From Mastigias papua (Eukaryota > Cnidaria > Scyphozoa > Rhizostomeae > Mastigiidae): a stretch of DNA of 64,000 nt. The stretch is from NCBI GenBank assembly GCA_964019165.1, contig OZ025280.1, forward strand, positions 8,922,428 through 8,986,427. Reading direction: 5' to 3'. Below are positions 25,885-40,500 of this stretch, piece after piece. Within the stretch, counting starts at the first letter, position 1, and the number at the start of each line of letters is the position of its first letter. The position numbers and the translations under genes are program-made. The notes under the pieces were generated by a model, which worked only from the letters and a program-made list of their open reading frames with translations, was not told the DNA's origin and made no database searches.

Positions 25885-26259
25885 TTGTCTAAACTACTGG
25901 TATCAGTGTAACTGTAGATGTTAAAGTCGTTTAGTGCCTTAGATTGACACACTTCCACTCAATGTCAAACATACCACAGTATATGCACATGTATGTTGTT
26001 ATAGCTTGCAATGGGCCTAAACTGCATAAGTGAGCAAACACTGACAATACAGCAACCAATACAGATCTAATGGTGATACGATATTATACCTGCTCGAATG
26101 ACGCAAAGATGTGTTTAGATTATGGTTTTGAACTATGCAACACGTTATTATAGTCAAATGTAGCACTTACATAGTATAGTCAGTTTTGGTACATGTAAAG
26201 CACTTTAAAGCTGTATTTAGTGTAAAAACAAAGACTAACGCTCATTTGACCACGACACA
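25885..26259 (+). repeat. Marker monomer with the tacctg-aatgacgc variant (375 bp)
   Basis: In the variable tract this monomer reads atattatacctgctcg followed by aatgacgcaaag, with one base lost relative to tgacagcaaag, and it also carries ataccacag. The identical variant recurs in monomers at 28142, 29270 and 32655. Distances between the tgctcgaatg positions (26091, 28348, 29476, 32861) are 2257, 1128 and 3385 bp, that is 6, 3 and 9 monomers. It is the best single tag for following duplications in this part of the array. Confidence 0.88.
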
Positions 26260-28892
26260 TTGTCTAACCTACTGGTATCAGTGTAACTGTAGATGTTAAA
26301 GTCGTTTAGTGCCTTAGAGTGACACACTTCCACTCAATGTCAAACATACAACAGTATATGCACATGTATGTTGTTATAGCTTGCAATGGGCCTAAACTGC
26401 ATAAGTGAGCAAACACTGACAATACAGCAACCAATACAGATCTAATGGTGATACGATATTATAAATACTCCATTGACAGCAAAGATGTGTTTAGATTATG
26501 GTTTTGAACTATGCAACAAGTTATTATAGTCAAATGTAGCACTTACATAGTATAGTCAATTTTGGTACATGTAAAGCACTTTAACGCTGTAGTTAGTGTT
26601 AAAGCAAAGGCGAACGCTCATTTGACTACGAAACATTGTCTAAACTACTGGTATCAGTGTAACTGTAGATGTTAAAGTCGTTTAGTGCCTTAGATTGACA
26701 CACTTCCACTCAATGTCAAACATACAACAGTATATGCACATGTATGTTGTTATAGCTTGCAATAGGCCTAAACTGCATAAGTGAGCAATCACTGACAATA
26801 CAGCAACCAATACAGATCTAATGGTGATACGATATTATAAATACTCGATTGACAGCAAAGATGTGTTTAGATTATGGTTTTGAACTATGCAACAAGTTAT
26901 TATAGTCAAATGTAGCACTTACATAGTATAGTCAGTTTTGGTACATGTAAAGCACTTTAAAGCTGTATTTAGTGTAAAAACAAAGACTAACGCTCATTTG
27001 ACTACGACACATTGTCTAAACTACTGGCATCAGTGTAACTGTAGATGTTAAAGTCGTTCAGTGCCTTAGATTGACACACTTCCACTCAATGTCAAACATA
27101 CAACAGTATATGCACATGTATGTTGTTATAGCTTGCAATGGGCCTAAACTGCATAAGTGAGCAAACACTGACAATACAGCAACCAATACAAATCTAATGG
27201 TGATGCGATATTATAAATACTCCATTGACAGCAAAGATGTGTTTAGATTATGGTTTTGAACTATGCAACACGTTATTATAAGTCAAATGTAGCACTTACA
27301 TAGTATAGTCAGTTTTGGTACATGTAAAGCACTTTAAAGCTGTATTTAGTGTAAAAACAAAGACTAACGCTCATTTGACTACGACACATTGTCTAAACTA
27401 CTGGCATCAGTGTAACTGTAGATGTTAAAGTCGTTCAGTGCCTTAGATTGACACACTTCCACTCAATGTCAAACATACAACAGTATATGCACATGTATGT
27501 TGTTATAGCTTGCAATGGGCCTAAACTGCATAAGTGAGCAAACACTGACAATACAGCAACCAATACAAATCTAATGGTGATACGATATTATAAATACTCG
27601 ATTGACAGCAAAGATGTGTTTAGATTATGGTTTTGAACTATGCAACACGTTATTATAGTCAAATGTAGCACTTACATAGTATAGTCAGTTTTGGTACATG
27701 TAAAGCACTTTAAAGCTGTATTTAGTGTAAAAACAAAGACTAACGCTCATTTGACTACGACACATTGTCTAAACTACTGGCATCAGTGTAACTGTAGATG
27801 TTAAAGTCGTTCAGTGCCTTAGATTGACACACTTCCACTCAATGTCAAACATACAACAGTATATGCACATGTATGTTGTTATAGCTTGCAATGGGCCTAA
27901 ACTGCATAAGTGAGCAAACACTGACAATACAGCAACCAATACAAATCTAATGGTGATGCGATATTATAAATACTCCATTGACAGCAAAGATGTGTTTAGA
28001 TTATGGTTTTGAACTATGCAACACGTTATTATAAGTCAAATGTAGCACTTACATAGTATAGTCAGTTTTGGTACATGTAAAGCACTTTAAAGCTGTAGTT
28101 GGTGTAAAAACAAAGACTAACGCTCATTTGACTACGAAACATTGTCTAAACTACTGGTATCAGTGTAACTGTAGATGTTAAAGTCGTTTAGTGCCTTAGA
28201 TTGACACACTTCCACTCAATGTCAAACATACCACAGTATATGCACATGTATGTTGTTATAGCTTGCAATGGGCCTAAACTGCATAAGTGAGCAAACACTG
28301 ACAATACAGCAACCAATACAGATCTAATGGTGATACGATATTATACCTGCTCGAATGACGCAAAGATGTGTTTAGATTATGGTTTTGAACTATGCAACAC
28401 GTTATTATAGTCAAATGTAGCACTTACATAGTATAGTCAGTTTTGGTACATGTAAAGCACTTTAAAGCTGTATTTAGTGTAAAAACAAAGACTAACGCTC
28501 ATTTGACTACGACACATTGTCTAAACTACTGGCATCAGTGTAACTGTAGATGTTAAAGTCGTTCAGTGCCTTAGATTGACACACTTCCACTCAATGTCAA
28601 ACATACAACAGTATATGCACATGTATGTTGTTATAGCTTGCAATAGGCCTAAACTGCATAAGTGAGCAATCACTGACAATACAGCAACCAATACAGATCT
28701 AATGGTGATACGATATTATAAATACTCGATTGACAGCAAAGATGTGTTTAGATTATGGTTTTGAACTATGCAACACGTTATTATAGTCAAATGTAGCACT
28801 TACATAGTATAGTCAGTTTTGGTACATGTAAAGCTTTTTAAAGCTGTATTTAGTGTAAAAACAAAGACTAACGCTCATTTGACTACGACACA
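25885..28892 (+). repeat. Transitional stretch of eight monomers
   Basis: Monomers start at 25885, 26260, 26636, 27012, 27389, 27765, 28142 and 28517. They mix the classes seen to the left (gagtgacac with caacaagtt and aaagcaaaggcg; gcaataggcc; gttcagtgcc with aatacaaatc) with a new class reading ttatacctgctcgaatgacg (25885, 28142). The 27765-28892 triplet partly repeats at 28893, an offset of 1128 bp. This is where the long HORs give way to the 9-mer. Confidence 0.8.
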
Positions 28893-31800
28893 TTGTCTAA
28901 ACTACTGGCATCAGTGTAACTGTAGATGTTAAAGTCGTTCAGTGCCTTAGATTGACACACTTCCACTCAATGTCAAACATACAACAGTATATGCACATGT
29001 ATGTTGTTATAGCTTGCAATGGGCCTAAACTGCATAAGTGAGCAAACACTGACAATACAGCAACCAATACAAATCTAATGGTGATGCGATATTATAAATA
29101 CTCCATTGACAGCAAAGATGTGTTTAGATTATGGTTTTGAACTATGCAACACGTTATTATAAGTCAAATGTAGCACTTACATAGTATAGTCAGTTTTGGT
29201 ACATGTAAAGCACTTTAAAGCTGTAGTTGGTGTAAAAACAAAGACTACCGCTCAGTTGACTACGAAACATTGTCTAAACTACTGGTATCAGTGTAACTGT
29301 AGATGTTAAAGTCGTTTAGTGCCTTAGATTGACACACTTCCACTCAATGTCAAACATACCACAGTATATGCACATGTATGTTGTTATAGCTTGCAATGGG
29401 CCTAAACTGCATAAGTGAGCAAACACTGACAATACAGCAACCAATACAGATCTAATGGTGATACGATATTATACCTGCTCGAATGACGCAAAGATGTGTT
29501 TAGATTATGGTTTTGAACTATGCAACACGTTATTATAGTCAAATGTAGCACTTACATAGTATAGTCAGTTTTGGTACATGTAAAGCACTTTAAAGCTGTA
29601 TTTAGTGTAAAAACAAAGACTAACGCTCATTTGACTACGACACATTGTCTACACTACTGGCATCAGTGTAACTGTAGATGTTAAAGTCGTTCAGTGCCTT
29701 AGATTGACACACTTCCACTCAATGTCAAACATACAACAGTATATGCACATGTATGTTGTTATAGCTTGCAATGGGCCTAAACTGCATAAGTGAGCAAACA
29801 CTGACAATACAGCAACCATTACAGATCTAATGGTGATACGATATTATAAATACTCCATTGACAGCAAAGATGTGGTTAGATTTATGGTTTTGAACTATGC
29901 AACACGTTATTATAGTCAAATGTAGCACTTACATAGTATAGTCAGTTTTGGTACATGTAAAGCACTTTAAAGCTGTAGTTGGTGTAAAAACAAAGACTAA
30001 CGCTCATTTGACTACGAAACATTGTCTAAACTACTGGTATCAGTGTAACTGTAGATGTTAAAGTCGTTTAGTGCCTTAGATTGACACACTTCCACTCAAT
30101 GTCAAACATACAACAGTATATACACATGTATGTTGTTATAGCTTGCAATGGGCCTAAACTGCATAAGTGAGCAAACACTGACAATACAGCAACCAATACA
30201 GATCTAATGGTGATACGATATTATAAATGCTCGATTGACAGCAAAGATGTGTTTAGATTATGGTTTTGAACTATGCAACACGTTATTATAGTCAAATGTA
30301 GCACTTACATAGTATAGTCAGTTTTGGTACATGTAAAGCACTTTAAAGCTGTAGTTAGTGTTAAAACAAAGACTAACGCTCAATTGACTACGACACATTG
30401 TCTAAACTACTGGCATCAGTGTAACTGTAGATGTTAAAGTCGTTTAGTGCCTTACATTGACACACTTCTACTCAATGTCAAACATACAACAGTATATGCA
30501 CATGTATGTTGTTATAGCTTGCAATGGGCCTAAACTGCATAAGTGAGCAAACACTGACAATACAGCAACCAATACAGATCTAATGGTGATACGATATTAT
30601 AAATACTCCATTGACAGCAAAGATGTGTTTAGATTATGGTTTTGAACTATGCAACAAGTTATTATAGTCAAATGTAGCACTTACATAGTATAGTCAATTT
30701 TGGTACATGTAAAGCACTTTAACGCTGTAGTTAGTGTTAAAGCAAAGGCGAACGCTCATTTGACTACGAAACATTGTCTAAACTACTGGTATCAGTGTAA
30801 CTGTAGATGTTAAAGTCGATTAGTGCCTTAGATTGACACACTTCCACTTAATGTCAAACATACAACAGTATATGCACATGTATGTTGTTATAGCTTGCAA
30901 TGGGCCTAAACTGCATAAGTGAGCAAACACTGACAATACAGCAACCAATACAGATCTAATGGTGATACGATATTATAAATACTCGATTCACAGCAAATAT
31001 GTGTTTAGATTATGGTTTTGAACTATGCAACACGTTATTATAGTCAAATGTAGCACTCACATAGTATAGTCAGTTTTGGTACATATAAAGCACTTTAAAG
31101 CTGTAGTTAGTGTAAAAACAAAGACTAACGCTCATTTGACTACGAAACATTGTCTAAACTACTGGTATCAGTGTAACTGTAGATGTTAAAGTCGTTTAGT
31201 GCCTTAGATTGACACACTTCCACTCAATGTCAAACATACAACAGTATATGCACATGTATGTTGTTATAGCTTGCAATGGGCCTAAACTGCATAAGTGAGC
31301 AAACACTGACAATACAGCAACCAATACAGATCTAATGGTGATACGATATTATGTATACCCAACTGACAGCAAAAATGTGTTTAGATTATGGTTTTGAACT
31401 ATCCAACACGTTATTATAGTCAAATGTAGCACTTACATAGTATAGTCAGTTTTGGTACATGTAAAGCACTTTAATGCTGTAGTTAGTGTAAAAACAAAGA
31501 CTAACGCTCATTTGACTACGAAACATTGTCTAAACTACTGGTATCAGTGTAACTGTAGATGTTAAAGTCGTTTAGTGCCTTAGATTGACACACTTCCACT
31601 CAATGTCAAACATACAACAGTATATGCACATGTATGTTGTTATAGCTTGCAATGGGCCTAAACTGCATAAGTGAGCAATCACTGACATTACAGCAACCAA
31701 TACAGATCTAATGGTGATACGATTTTATAAATACTCCATTGACAGCAAAGATGTGTTAGATTATGGTTTTGAACTATGCAACACGTTATTATAGTCAAAT

Positions 31801-32277
31801 GTAGCACTTACAAAGTACAGTCAGTTATGGTACATGTAAAGCACTTTAGAGCTGTATTTAGTGTAAAAACAAAGACTAACGCTCATTTGACTACGAAACA
31901 TTGTCTAAACTACTGGTATCAGTGTAACTGTAGATGTTAAAGTCGATTAGTGACTTAGATTGACACACTTCCACTCAATGTGAAACATACAACAGTATAT
32001 GCACATGTATGTTGTTATAGCTTGCAATGGGCCTAAACTGCATAAGTGAGCAAACACTGACAATACAGCAACCATTACAGATCTAATGGTGATACGATAT
32101 TATAAATACTCCATTGACAGCAAAGATGTGGTTAGAATTATGGTTTTGAACTATGCAACACGTTATTATAGTCAAATGTAGCACTTACATAGTATAGTCA
32201 GTTTTGGTACATGTAAAGCACTTTAAAGCTGTAGTTGGTGTAAAAACAAAGACTAACGCTCATTTGACTACGAAACA
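28893..32277 (+). repeat. 9-monomer higher-order repeat, copy 1 (3385 bp)
   Basis: Monomers at 28893, 29270, 29645, 30022, 30398, 30774, 31150, 31526 and 31901 recur in order 3385 bp downstream. Tags that shift by exactly 3385 include ccgctcagttg, tgctcgaatg (29476 to 32861), gtctacactactgg, cttacattgacac (30451 to 33836), ttcacagcaaatatg, cactcacatag with acatataaag, and atgtatacccaactg (31351 to 34736). Confidence 0.93.
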
Positions 32278-35200
32278 TTGTCTAAACTACTGGTATCAGT
32301 GTAACTGTAGATGTTAAAGTCGTTTAGTGCCTTAGATTGACACACTTCCACTCAATGTCAAACATACAACAGTATATGCACATGTATGTTGTTATAGCTT
32401 GCAATGGGCCTAAACTGCATAAGTGAGCAAACACTGACAATACAGCAACCAATACAAATCTAATGGTGATGCGATATTATAAATACTCCATTGACAGCAA
32501 AGATGTGTTTAGATTATGGTTTTGAACTATGCAACACGTTATTATAAGTCAAATGTAGCACTTACATAGTATAGTCAGTTTTGGTACATGTAAAGCACTT
32601 TAAAGCTGTAGTTGGTGTAAAAACAAAGACTACCGCTCAGTTGACTACGAAACATTGTCTAAACTACTGGTATCAGTGTAACTGTAGATGTTAAAGTCGT
32701 TTAGTGCCTTAGATTGACACACTTCCACTCAATGTCAAACATACCACAGTATATGCACATGTATGTTGTTATAGCTTGCAATGGGCCTAAACTGCATAAG
32801 TGAGCAAACACTGACAATACAGCAACCAATACAGATCTAATGGTGATACGATATTATACCTGCTCGAATGACGCAAAGATGTGTTTAGATTATGGTTTTG
32901 AACTATGCAACACGTTATTATAGTCAAATGTAGCACTTACATAGTATAGTCAGTTTTGGTACATGTAAAGCACTTTAAAGCTGTATTTAGTGTAAAAACA
33001 AAGACTAACGCTCATTTGACTACGACACATTGTCTACACTACTGGCATCAGTGTAACTGTAGATGTTAAAGTCGTTCAGTGCCTTAGATTGACACACTTC
33101 CACTCAATGTCAAACATACAACAGTATATGCACATGTATGTTGTTATAGCTTGCAATGGGCCTAAACTGCATAAGTGAGCAAACACTGACAATACAGCAA
33201 CCATTACAGATCTAATGGTGATACGATATTATAAATACTCCATTGACAGCAAAGATGTGGTTAGATTTATGGTTTTGAACTATGCAACACGTTATTATAG
33301 TCAAATGTAGCACTTACATAGTATAGTCAGTTTTGGTACATGTAAAGCACTTTAAAGCTGTAGTTGGTGTAAAAACAAAGACTAACGCTCATTTGACTAC
33401 GAAACATTGTCTAAACTACTGGTATCAGTGTAACTGTAGATGTTAAAGTCGTTCAGTGCCTTAGATTGACACACTTCCACTCAATGTCAAACATACAACA
33501 GTATATACACATGTATGTTGTTATAGCTTGCAATGGGCCTAAACTGCATAAGTGAGCAAACACTGACAATACAGCAACCAATACAGATCTAATGGTGATA
33601 CGATATTATAAATGCTCGATTGACAGCAAAGATGTGTTTAGATTATGGTTTTGAACTATGCAACACGTTATTATAGTCAAATGTAGCACTTACATAGTAT
33701 AGTCAGTTTTGGTACATGTAAAGCACTTTAAAGCTGTAGTTAGTGTTAAAACAAAGACTAACGCTCAATTGACTACGACACATTGTCTAAACTACTGGCA
33801 TCAGTGTAACTGTAGATGTTAAAGTCGTTTAGTGCCTTACATTGACACACTTCTACTCAATGTCAAACATACAACAGTATATGCACATGTATGTTGTTAT
33901 AGCTTGCAATGGGCCTAAACTGCATAAGTGAGCAAACACTGACAATACAGCAACCAATACAGATCTAATGGTGATACGATATTATAAATACTCCATTGAC
34001 AGCAAAGATGTGTTTAGATTATGGTTTTGAACTATGCAACAAGTTATTATAGTCAAATGTAGCACTTACATAGTATAGTCAATTTTGGTACATGTAAAGC
34101 ACTTTAACGCTGTAGTTAGTGTTAAAGCAAAGGCGAACGCTCATTTGACTACGAAACATTGTCTAAACTACTGGTATCAGTGTAACTGTAGATGTTAAAG
34201 TCGATTAGTGCCTTAGATTGACACACTTCCACTTAATGTCAAACATACAACAGTATATGCACATGTATGTTGTTATAGCTTGCAATGGGCCTAAACTGCA
34301 TAAGTGAGCAAACACTGACAATACAGCAACCAATACAGATCTAATGGTGATACGATATTATAAATACTCGATTCACAGCAAATATGTGTTTAGATTATGG
34401 TTTTGAACTATGCAACACGTTATTATAGTCAAATGTAGCACTCACATAGTATAGTCAGTTTTGGTACATATAAAGCACTTTAAAGCTGTAGTTAGTGTAA
34501 AAACAAAGACTAACGCTCATTTGACTACGAAACATTGTCTAAACTACTGGTATCAGTGTAACTGTAGATGTTAAAGTCGTTTAGTGCCTTAGATTGACAC
34601 ACTTCCACTCAATGTCAAACATACAACAGTATATGCACATGTATGTTGTTATAGCTTGCAATGGGCCTAAACTGCATAAGTGAGCAAACACTGACAATAC
34701 AGCAACCAATACAGATCTAATGGTGATACGATATTATGTATACCCAACTGACAGCAAAAATGTGTTTAGATTATGGTTTTGAACTATCCAACACGTTATT
34801 ATAGTCAAATGTAGCACTTACATAGTATAGTCAGTTTTGGTACATGTAAAGCACTTTAATGCTGTAGTTAGTGTAAAAACAAAGACTAACGCTCATTTGA
34901 CTACGAAACATTGTCTAAACTACTGGTATCAGTGTAACTGTAGATGTTAAAGTCGTTTAGTGCCTTAGATTGACACACTTCCACTCAATGTCAAACATAC
35001 AACAGTATATGCACATGTATGTTGTTATAGCTTGCAATGGGCCTAAACTGCATAAGTGAGCAATCACTGACAATACAGCAACCAATACAGATCTAATGGT
35101 GATACGATTTTATAAATACTCCATTGACAGCAAAGATGTGTTAGATTATGGTTTTGAACTATGCAACACGTTATTATAGTCAAATGTAGCACTTACAAAG

Positions 35201-35662
35201 TACAGTCAGTGTTGGTACATGTAAAGCACTTTAGAGCTGTATTTAGTGTAAAAACAAAGACTAACGCTCATTTGACTACGAAACATTGTCTAAACTACTG
35301 GTATCAGTGTAACTGTAGATGTTAAAGTCGATTAGTGACTTAGATTGACACACTTCCACTCAATGTGAAACATACAACAGTATATGCACATGTATGTTGT
35401 TATAGCTTGCAATGGGCCTAAACTGCATAAGTGAGCAAACACTGACAATACAGCAACCATTACAGATCTAATGGTGATACGATATTATAAATACTCCATT
35501 GACAGCAAAGATGTGGTTAGAATTATGGTTTTGAACTATGCAACACGTTATTATAGTCAAATGTAGCACTTACATAGTATAGTCAGTTTTGGTACATGTA
35601 AAGCACTTTAAAGCTGTAGTTGGTGTAAAAACAAAGACTAACGCTCATTTGACTACGAAACA
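32278..35662 (+). repeat. 9-monomer higher-order repeat, copy 2 (3385 bp)
   Basis: This is the second copy of 28893-32277. I noticed only a few differences: gttcagtgcc near 33450 (gtttagtgcc in copy 1), gacaatacag near 35069 (gacattacag in copy 1 near 31684), and cagtgttgg near 35209 (cagttatgg in copy 1). The next monomer, at 35663, is a different class (gcaataggcc, gatgcg, cagtgttgg, gtatctag), so the 9-mer ends here. Its last three monomers are also the first three of the following 8-mer. Confidence 0.92.
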
Positions 35663-37544
35663 TTGTCTAAACTACTGGTATCAGTGTAACTGTAGATGTT
35701 AAAGTCGTTTAGTGCCTTAGATTGACACACTTCCACTCAATGTCAAACATACAACAGTATATGCACATGTATGTTGTTATAGCTTGCAATAGGCCTAAAC
35801 TGCATAAGTGAGCAATCACTGACAATACAGCAACCAATACAGATCTAATGGTGATGCGATATTATAAATACTCGATTGACAGCAAAGATGTGTTTAGATT
35901 ATGGTTTTGAACTATGCAACACGTTATTATAGTCAAATGTAGCACTTACATAGTATAGTCAGTGTTGGTACATGTAAAGCACTTTAAAGCTGTATCTAGT
36001 GTAAAAACAAAGACTAACGCTCATTTGACTACGAAACATTGTCTAAACTACTGGTATCAGTGTAACTGTAGATGTTAAAGTCGTTTAGTGCCTTAGAGTG
36101 ACACACTTCCACTCAATGTCAAACATACAACAGTATATGCACATGTATGTTGTTATAGCTTGCAATGGGCCTAAACTGCATAAGTGAGCAAACACTGACA
36201 ATACAGCAACCAATACAGATCTAATGTGGTGATACGATATTATAAATACTCCATTGACAGCAAAGATGTGTTTAGATTATGGTTTTGAACTATGCAACAA
36301 GTTATTATAGTCAAATGTAGCACTTACATAGTATAGTCAATTTTGGTACATGTAAAGCACTTTAACGCTGTAGTTAGTGTTAAAGCAAAGGCGAACGCTC
36401 ATTTGACTACGAAACATTGTCTAAACTACTGGTATCAGTGTAACTGTAGATGTTAAAGTCGTTTAGTGCCTTAGATTGACACACTTCCACTCAATGTCAA
36501 ACATACAACAGTATATGCACATGTATGTTGTTATAGCTTGCAATAGGCCTAAACTGCATAAGTGAGCAATCACTGACAATACAGCAACCAATACAGATCT
36601 AATGGTGATACGATATTATAAATACTCGATTGACAGCAAAGATGTGTTTAGATTATGGTTTTGAACTATGCAACACGTTATTATAGTCAAATGTAGCACT
36701 TACATAGTATAGTCAGTGTTGGTACATGTAAAGCACTTTAAAGCTGTATCTAGTGTAAAAACAAAGACTAACGCTCATTTGACCACGACACATTGTCTAA
36801 CCTACTGGTATCAGTGTAACTGTAGATGTTAAAGTCGTTTAGTGCCTTAGAGTGACACACTTCCACTCAATGTCAAACATACAACAGTATATGCACATGT
36901 ATGTTGTTATAGCTTGCAATGGGCCTAAACTGCATAAGTGAGCAAACACTGACAATACAGCAACCAATACAGATCTAATGGTGATACGATATTATAAATA
37001 CTCCATTGACAGCAAAGATGTGTTTAGATTATGGTTTTGAACTATGCAACAAGTTATTATAGTCAAATGTAGCACTTACATAGTATAGTCAATTTTGGTA
37101 CATGTAAAGCACTTTAACGCTGTAGTTAGTGTTAAAGCAAAGGCGAACGCTCATTTGACTACGAAACATTGTCTAAACTACTGGTATCAGTGTAACTGTA
37201 GATGTTAAAGTCGTTTAGTGCCTTAGATTGACACACTTCCACTCAATGTCAAACATACAACAGTATATGCACATGTATGTTGTTATAGCTTGCAATAGGC
37301 CTAAACTGCATAAGTGAGCAATCACTGACAATACAGCAACCAATACAGATCTAATGGTGATACGATATTATAAATACTCGATTGACAGCAAAGATGTGTT
37401 TAGATTATGGTTTTGAACTATGCAACACGTTATTATAGTCAAATGTAGCACTTACATAGTATAGTCAGTTTTGGTACATGTAAAGCACTTTAAAGCTGTA
37501 GTTAGTGTGAAAACAAAGACTAACGCTCATTTGACTACGAAACA
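34535..37544 (+). repeat. 8-monomer higher-order repeat, copy 1 (3010 bp)
   Basis: Starts are 34535, 34911, 35286, 35663, 36039, 36417, 36793 and 37169. The block begins with the gtatacccaactg monomer and overlaps the last three monomers of the 9-mer. It contains a 2-bp gain (ctaatgtggtg near 36223) that its copy lacks, which makes it 3010 rather than 3008 bp. Tags shared with the copy include caatgtgaaac (35361 and 38371), gtatctagtg, gagtgacac and aaagcaaaggcg. Confidence 0.88.
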
Positions 37545-40500
37545 TTGTCTAAACTACTGGTATCAGTGTAACTGTAGATGTTAAAGTCGTTTAGTGCCTT
37601 AGATTGACACACTTCCACTCAATGTCAAACATACAACAGTATATGCACATGTATGGTGTTATAGCTTGCAATGGGCCTAAACTGCATAAGTGAGCAAACA
37701 CTGACAATACAGCAACCAATACAGATCTAATGGTGATACGATATTATGTATACCCAACTGACAGCAAAAATGTGTTTAGATTATGGTTTTGAACTATCCA
37801 ACACGTTATTATAGTCAAATGTAGCACTTACATAGTATAGTCAGTTTTGGTACATGTAAAGCACTTTAATGCTGTAGTTAGTGTAAAAACAAAGACTAAC
37901 GCTCATTTGACTACGAAACATTGTCTAAACTACTGGTATCAGTGTAACTGTAGATGTTAAAGTCGTTTAGTGCCTTAGATTGACACACTTCCACTCAATG
38001 TCAAACATACAACAGTATATGCACATGTATGTTGTTATAGCTTGCAATGGGCCTAAACTGCATAAGTGAGCAATCACTGACAATACAGCAACCAATACAG
38101 ATCTAATGGTGATACGATTTTATAAATACTCCATTGACAGCAAAGATGTGTTAGATTATGGTTTTGAACTATGCAACACGTTATTATAGTCAAATGTAGC
38201 ACTTACAAAGTACAGTCAGTTATGGTACATGTAAAGCACTTTAGAGCTGTATTTAGTGTAAAAACAAAGACTAACGCTCATTTGACTACGAAACATTGTC
38301 TAAACTACTGGTATCAGTGTAACTGTAGATGTTAAAGTCGATTAGTGACTTAGATTGACACACTTCCACTCAATGTGAAACATACAACAGTATATGCACA
38401 TGTATGTTGTTATAGCTTGCAATGGGCCTAAACTGCATAAGTGAGCAAACACTGACAATACAGCAACCATTACAGATCTAATGGTGATACGATATTATAA
38501 ATACTCCATTGACAGCAAAGATGTGGTTAGAATTATGGTTTTGAACTATGCAACACGTTATTATAGTCAAATGTAGCACTTACATAGTATAGTCAGTTTT
38601 GGTACATGTAAAGCACTTTAAAGCTGTAGTTGGTGTAAAAACAAAGACTAACGCTCATTTGACTACGAAACATTGTCTAAACTACTGGTATCAGTGTAAC
38701 TGTAGATGTTAAAGTCGTTTAGTGCCTTAGATTGACACACTTCCACTCAATGTCAAACATACAACAGTATATGCACATGTATGTTGTTATAGCTTGCAAT
38801 AGGCCTAAACTGCATAAGTGAGCAATCACTGACAATACAGCAACCAATACAGATCTAATGGTGATGCGATATTATAAATACTCGATTGACAGCAAAGATG
38901 TGTTTAGATTATGGTTTTGAACTATGCAACACGTTATTATAGTCAAATGTAGCACTTACATAGTATAGTCAGTGTTGGTACATGTAAAGCACTTTAAAGC
39001 TGTATCTAGTGTAAAAACAAAGACTAACGCTCATTTGACTACGAAACATTGTCTAAACTACTGGTATCAGTGTAACTGTAGATGTTAAAGTCGTTTAGTG
39101 CCTTAGAGTGACACACTTCCACTCAATGTCAAACATACAACAGTATATGCACATGTATGTTGTTATAGCTTGCAATGGGCCTAAACTGCATAAGTGAGCA
39201 AACACTGACAATACAGCAACCAATACAGATCTAATGGTGATACGATATTATAAATACTCCATTGACAGCAAAGATGTGTTTAGATTATGGTTTTGAACTA
39301 TGCAACAAGTTATTATAGTCAAATGTAGCACTTACATAGTATAGTCAATTTTGGTACATGTAAAGCACTTTAACGCTGTAGTTAGTGTTAAAGCAAAGGC
39401 GAACGCTCATTTGACTACGAAACATTGTCTAAACTACTGGTATCAGTGTAACTGTAGATGTTAAAGTCGTTTAGTGCCTTAGATTGACACACTTCCACTC
39501 AATGTCAAACATACAACAGTATATGCACATGTATGTTGTTATAGCTTGCACTTGGCCTAAACTGCATAAGTGAGCAAACACTGACAATACAGCAACCAAT
39601 ACAGATCTAATGGTGATACGATATTATAACTGCTCGACTGACAGCAAAGATGTGTTTAGATTATGGTTTTGAACTATGCAACACGTTATTATAGTCAAAT
39701 GTAGCACTTACAAAGTATAGTCAGTTTTGGTACATGTAAAGCACTTTAAAGCTGTATTTAGTGTAAAAACAAAGACTAACGCTCATTTGACTACGAAACA
39801 TTGTCTAAACTACTGGTATCAGTGTAACTGTAGATGTTAAAGTCGTTTAGTGCCTTAGAGTGACACACTTCCACTCAATGTCAAACATACAACAGTATAT
39901 GCACATGTATGTTGTTATAGCTTGCAATGGGCCTAAACTGCATAAGTGAGCAAACACTGACAATACAGCAACCAATACAGATCTAATGGTGATACGATAT
40001 TATAAATACTCCATTGACAGCAAAGATGTGTTTAGATTATGGTTTTGAACTATGCAACAAGTTATTATAGTCAAATGTAGCACTTACATAGTATAGTCAA
40101 TTTTGGTACATGTAAAGCACTTTAACGCTGTAGTTAGTGTTAAAGCAAAGGCGAACGCTCATTTGACTACGAAACATTGTCTAAACTACTGGTATCAGTG
40201 TAACTGTAGATGTTAAAGTCGTTTAGTGCCTTAGATTGACACACTTCCACTCAATGTCAAACATACAACAGTATATGCACATGTATGTTGTTATAGCTTG
40301 CAATAGGCCTAAACTGCATAAGTGAGCAATCACTGACAATACAGCAACCAATACAGATCTAATGGTGATACGATATTATAAATACTCGATTGACAGCAAA
40401 GATGTGTTTAGATTATGGTTTTGAACTATGCAACACGTTATTATAGTCAAATGTAGCACTTACATAGTATAGTCAGTTTTGGTACATGTAAAGCACTTTA

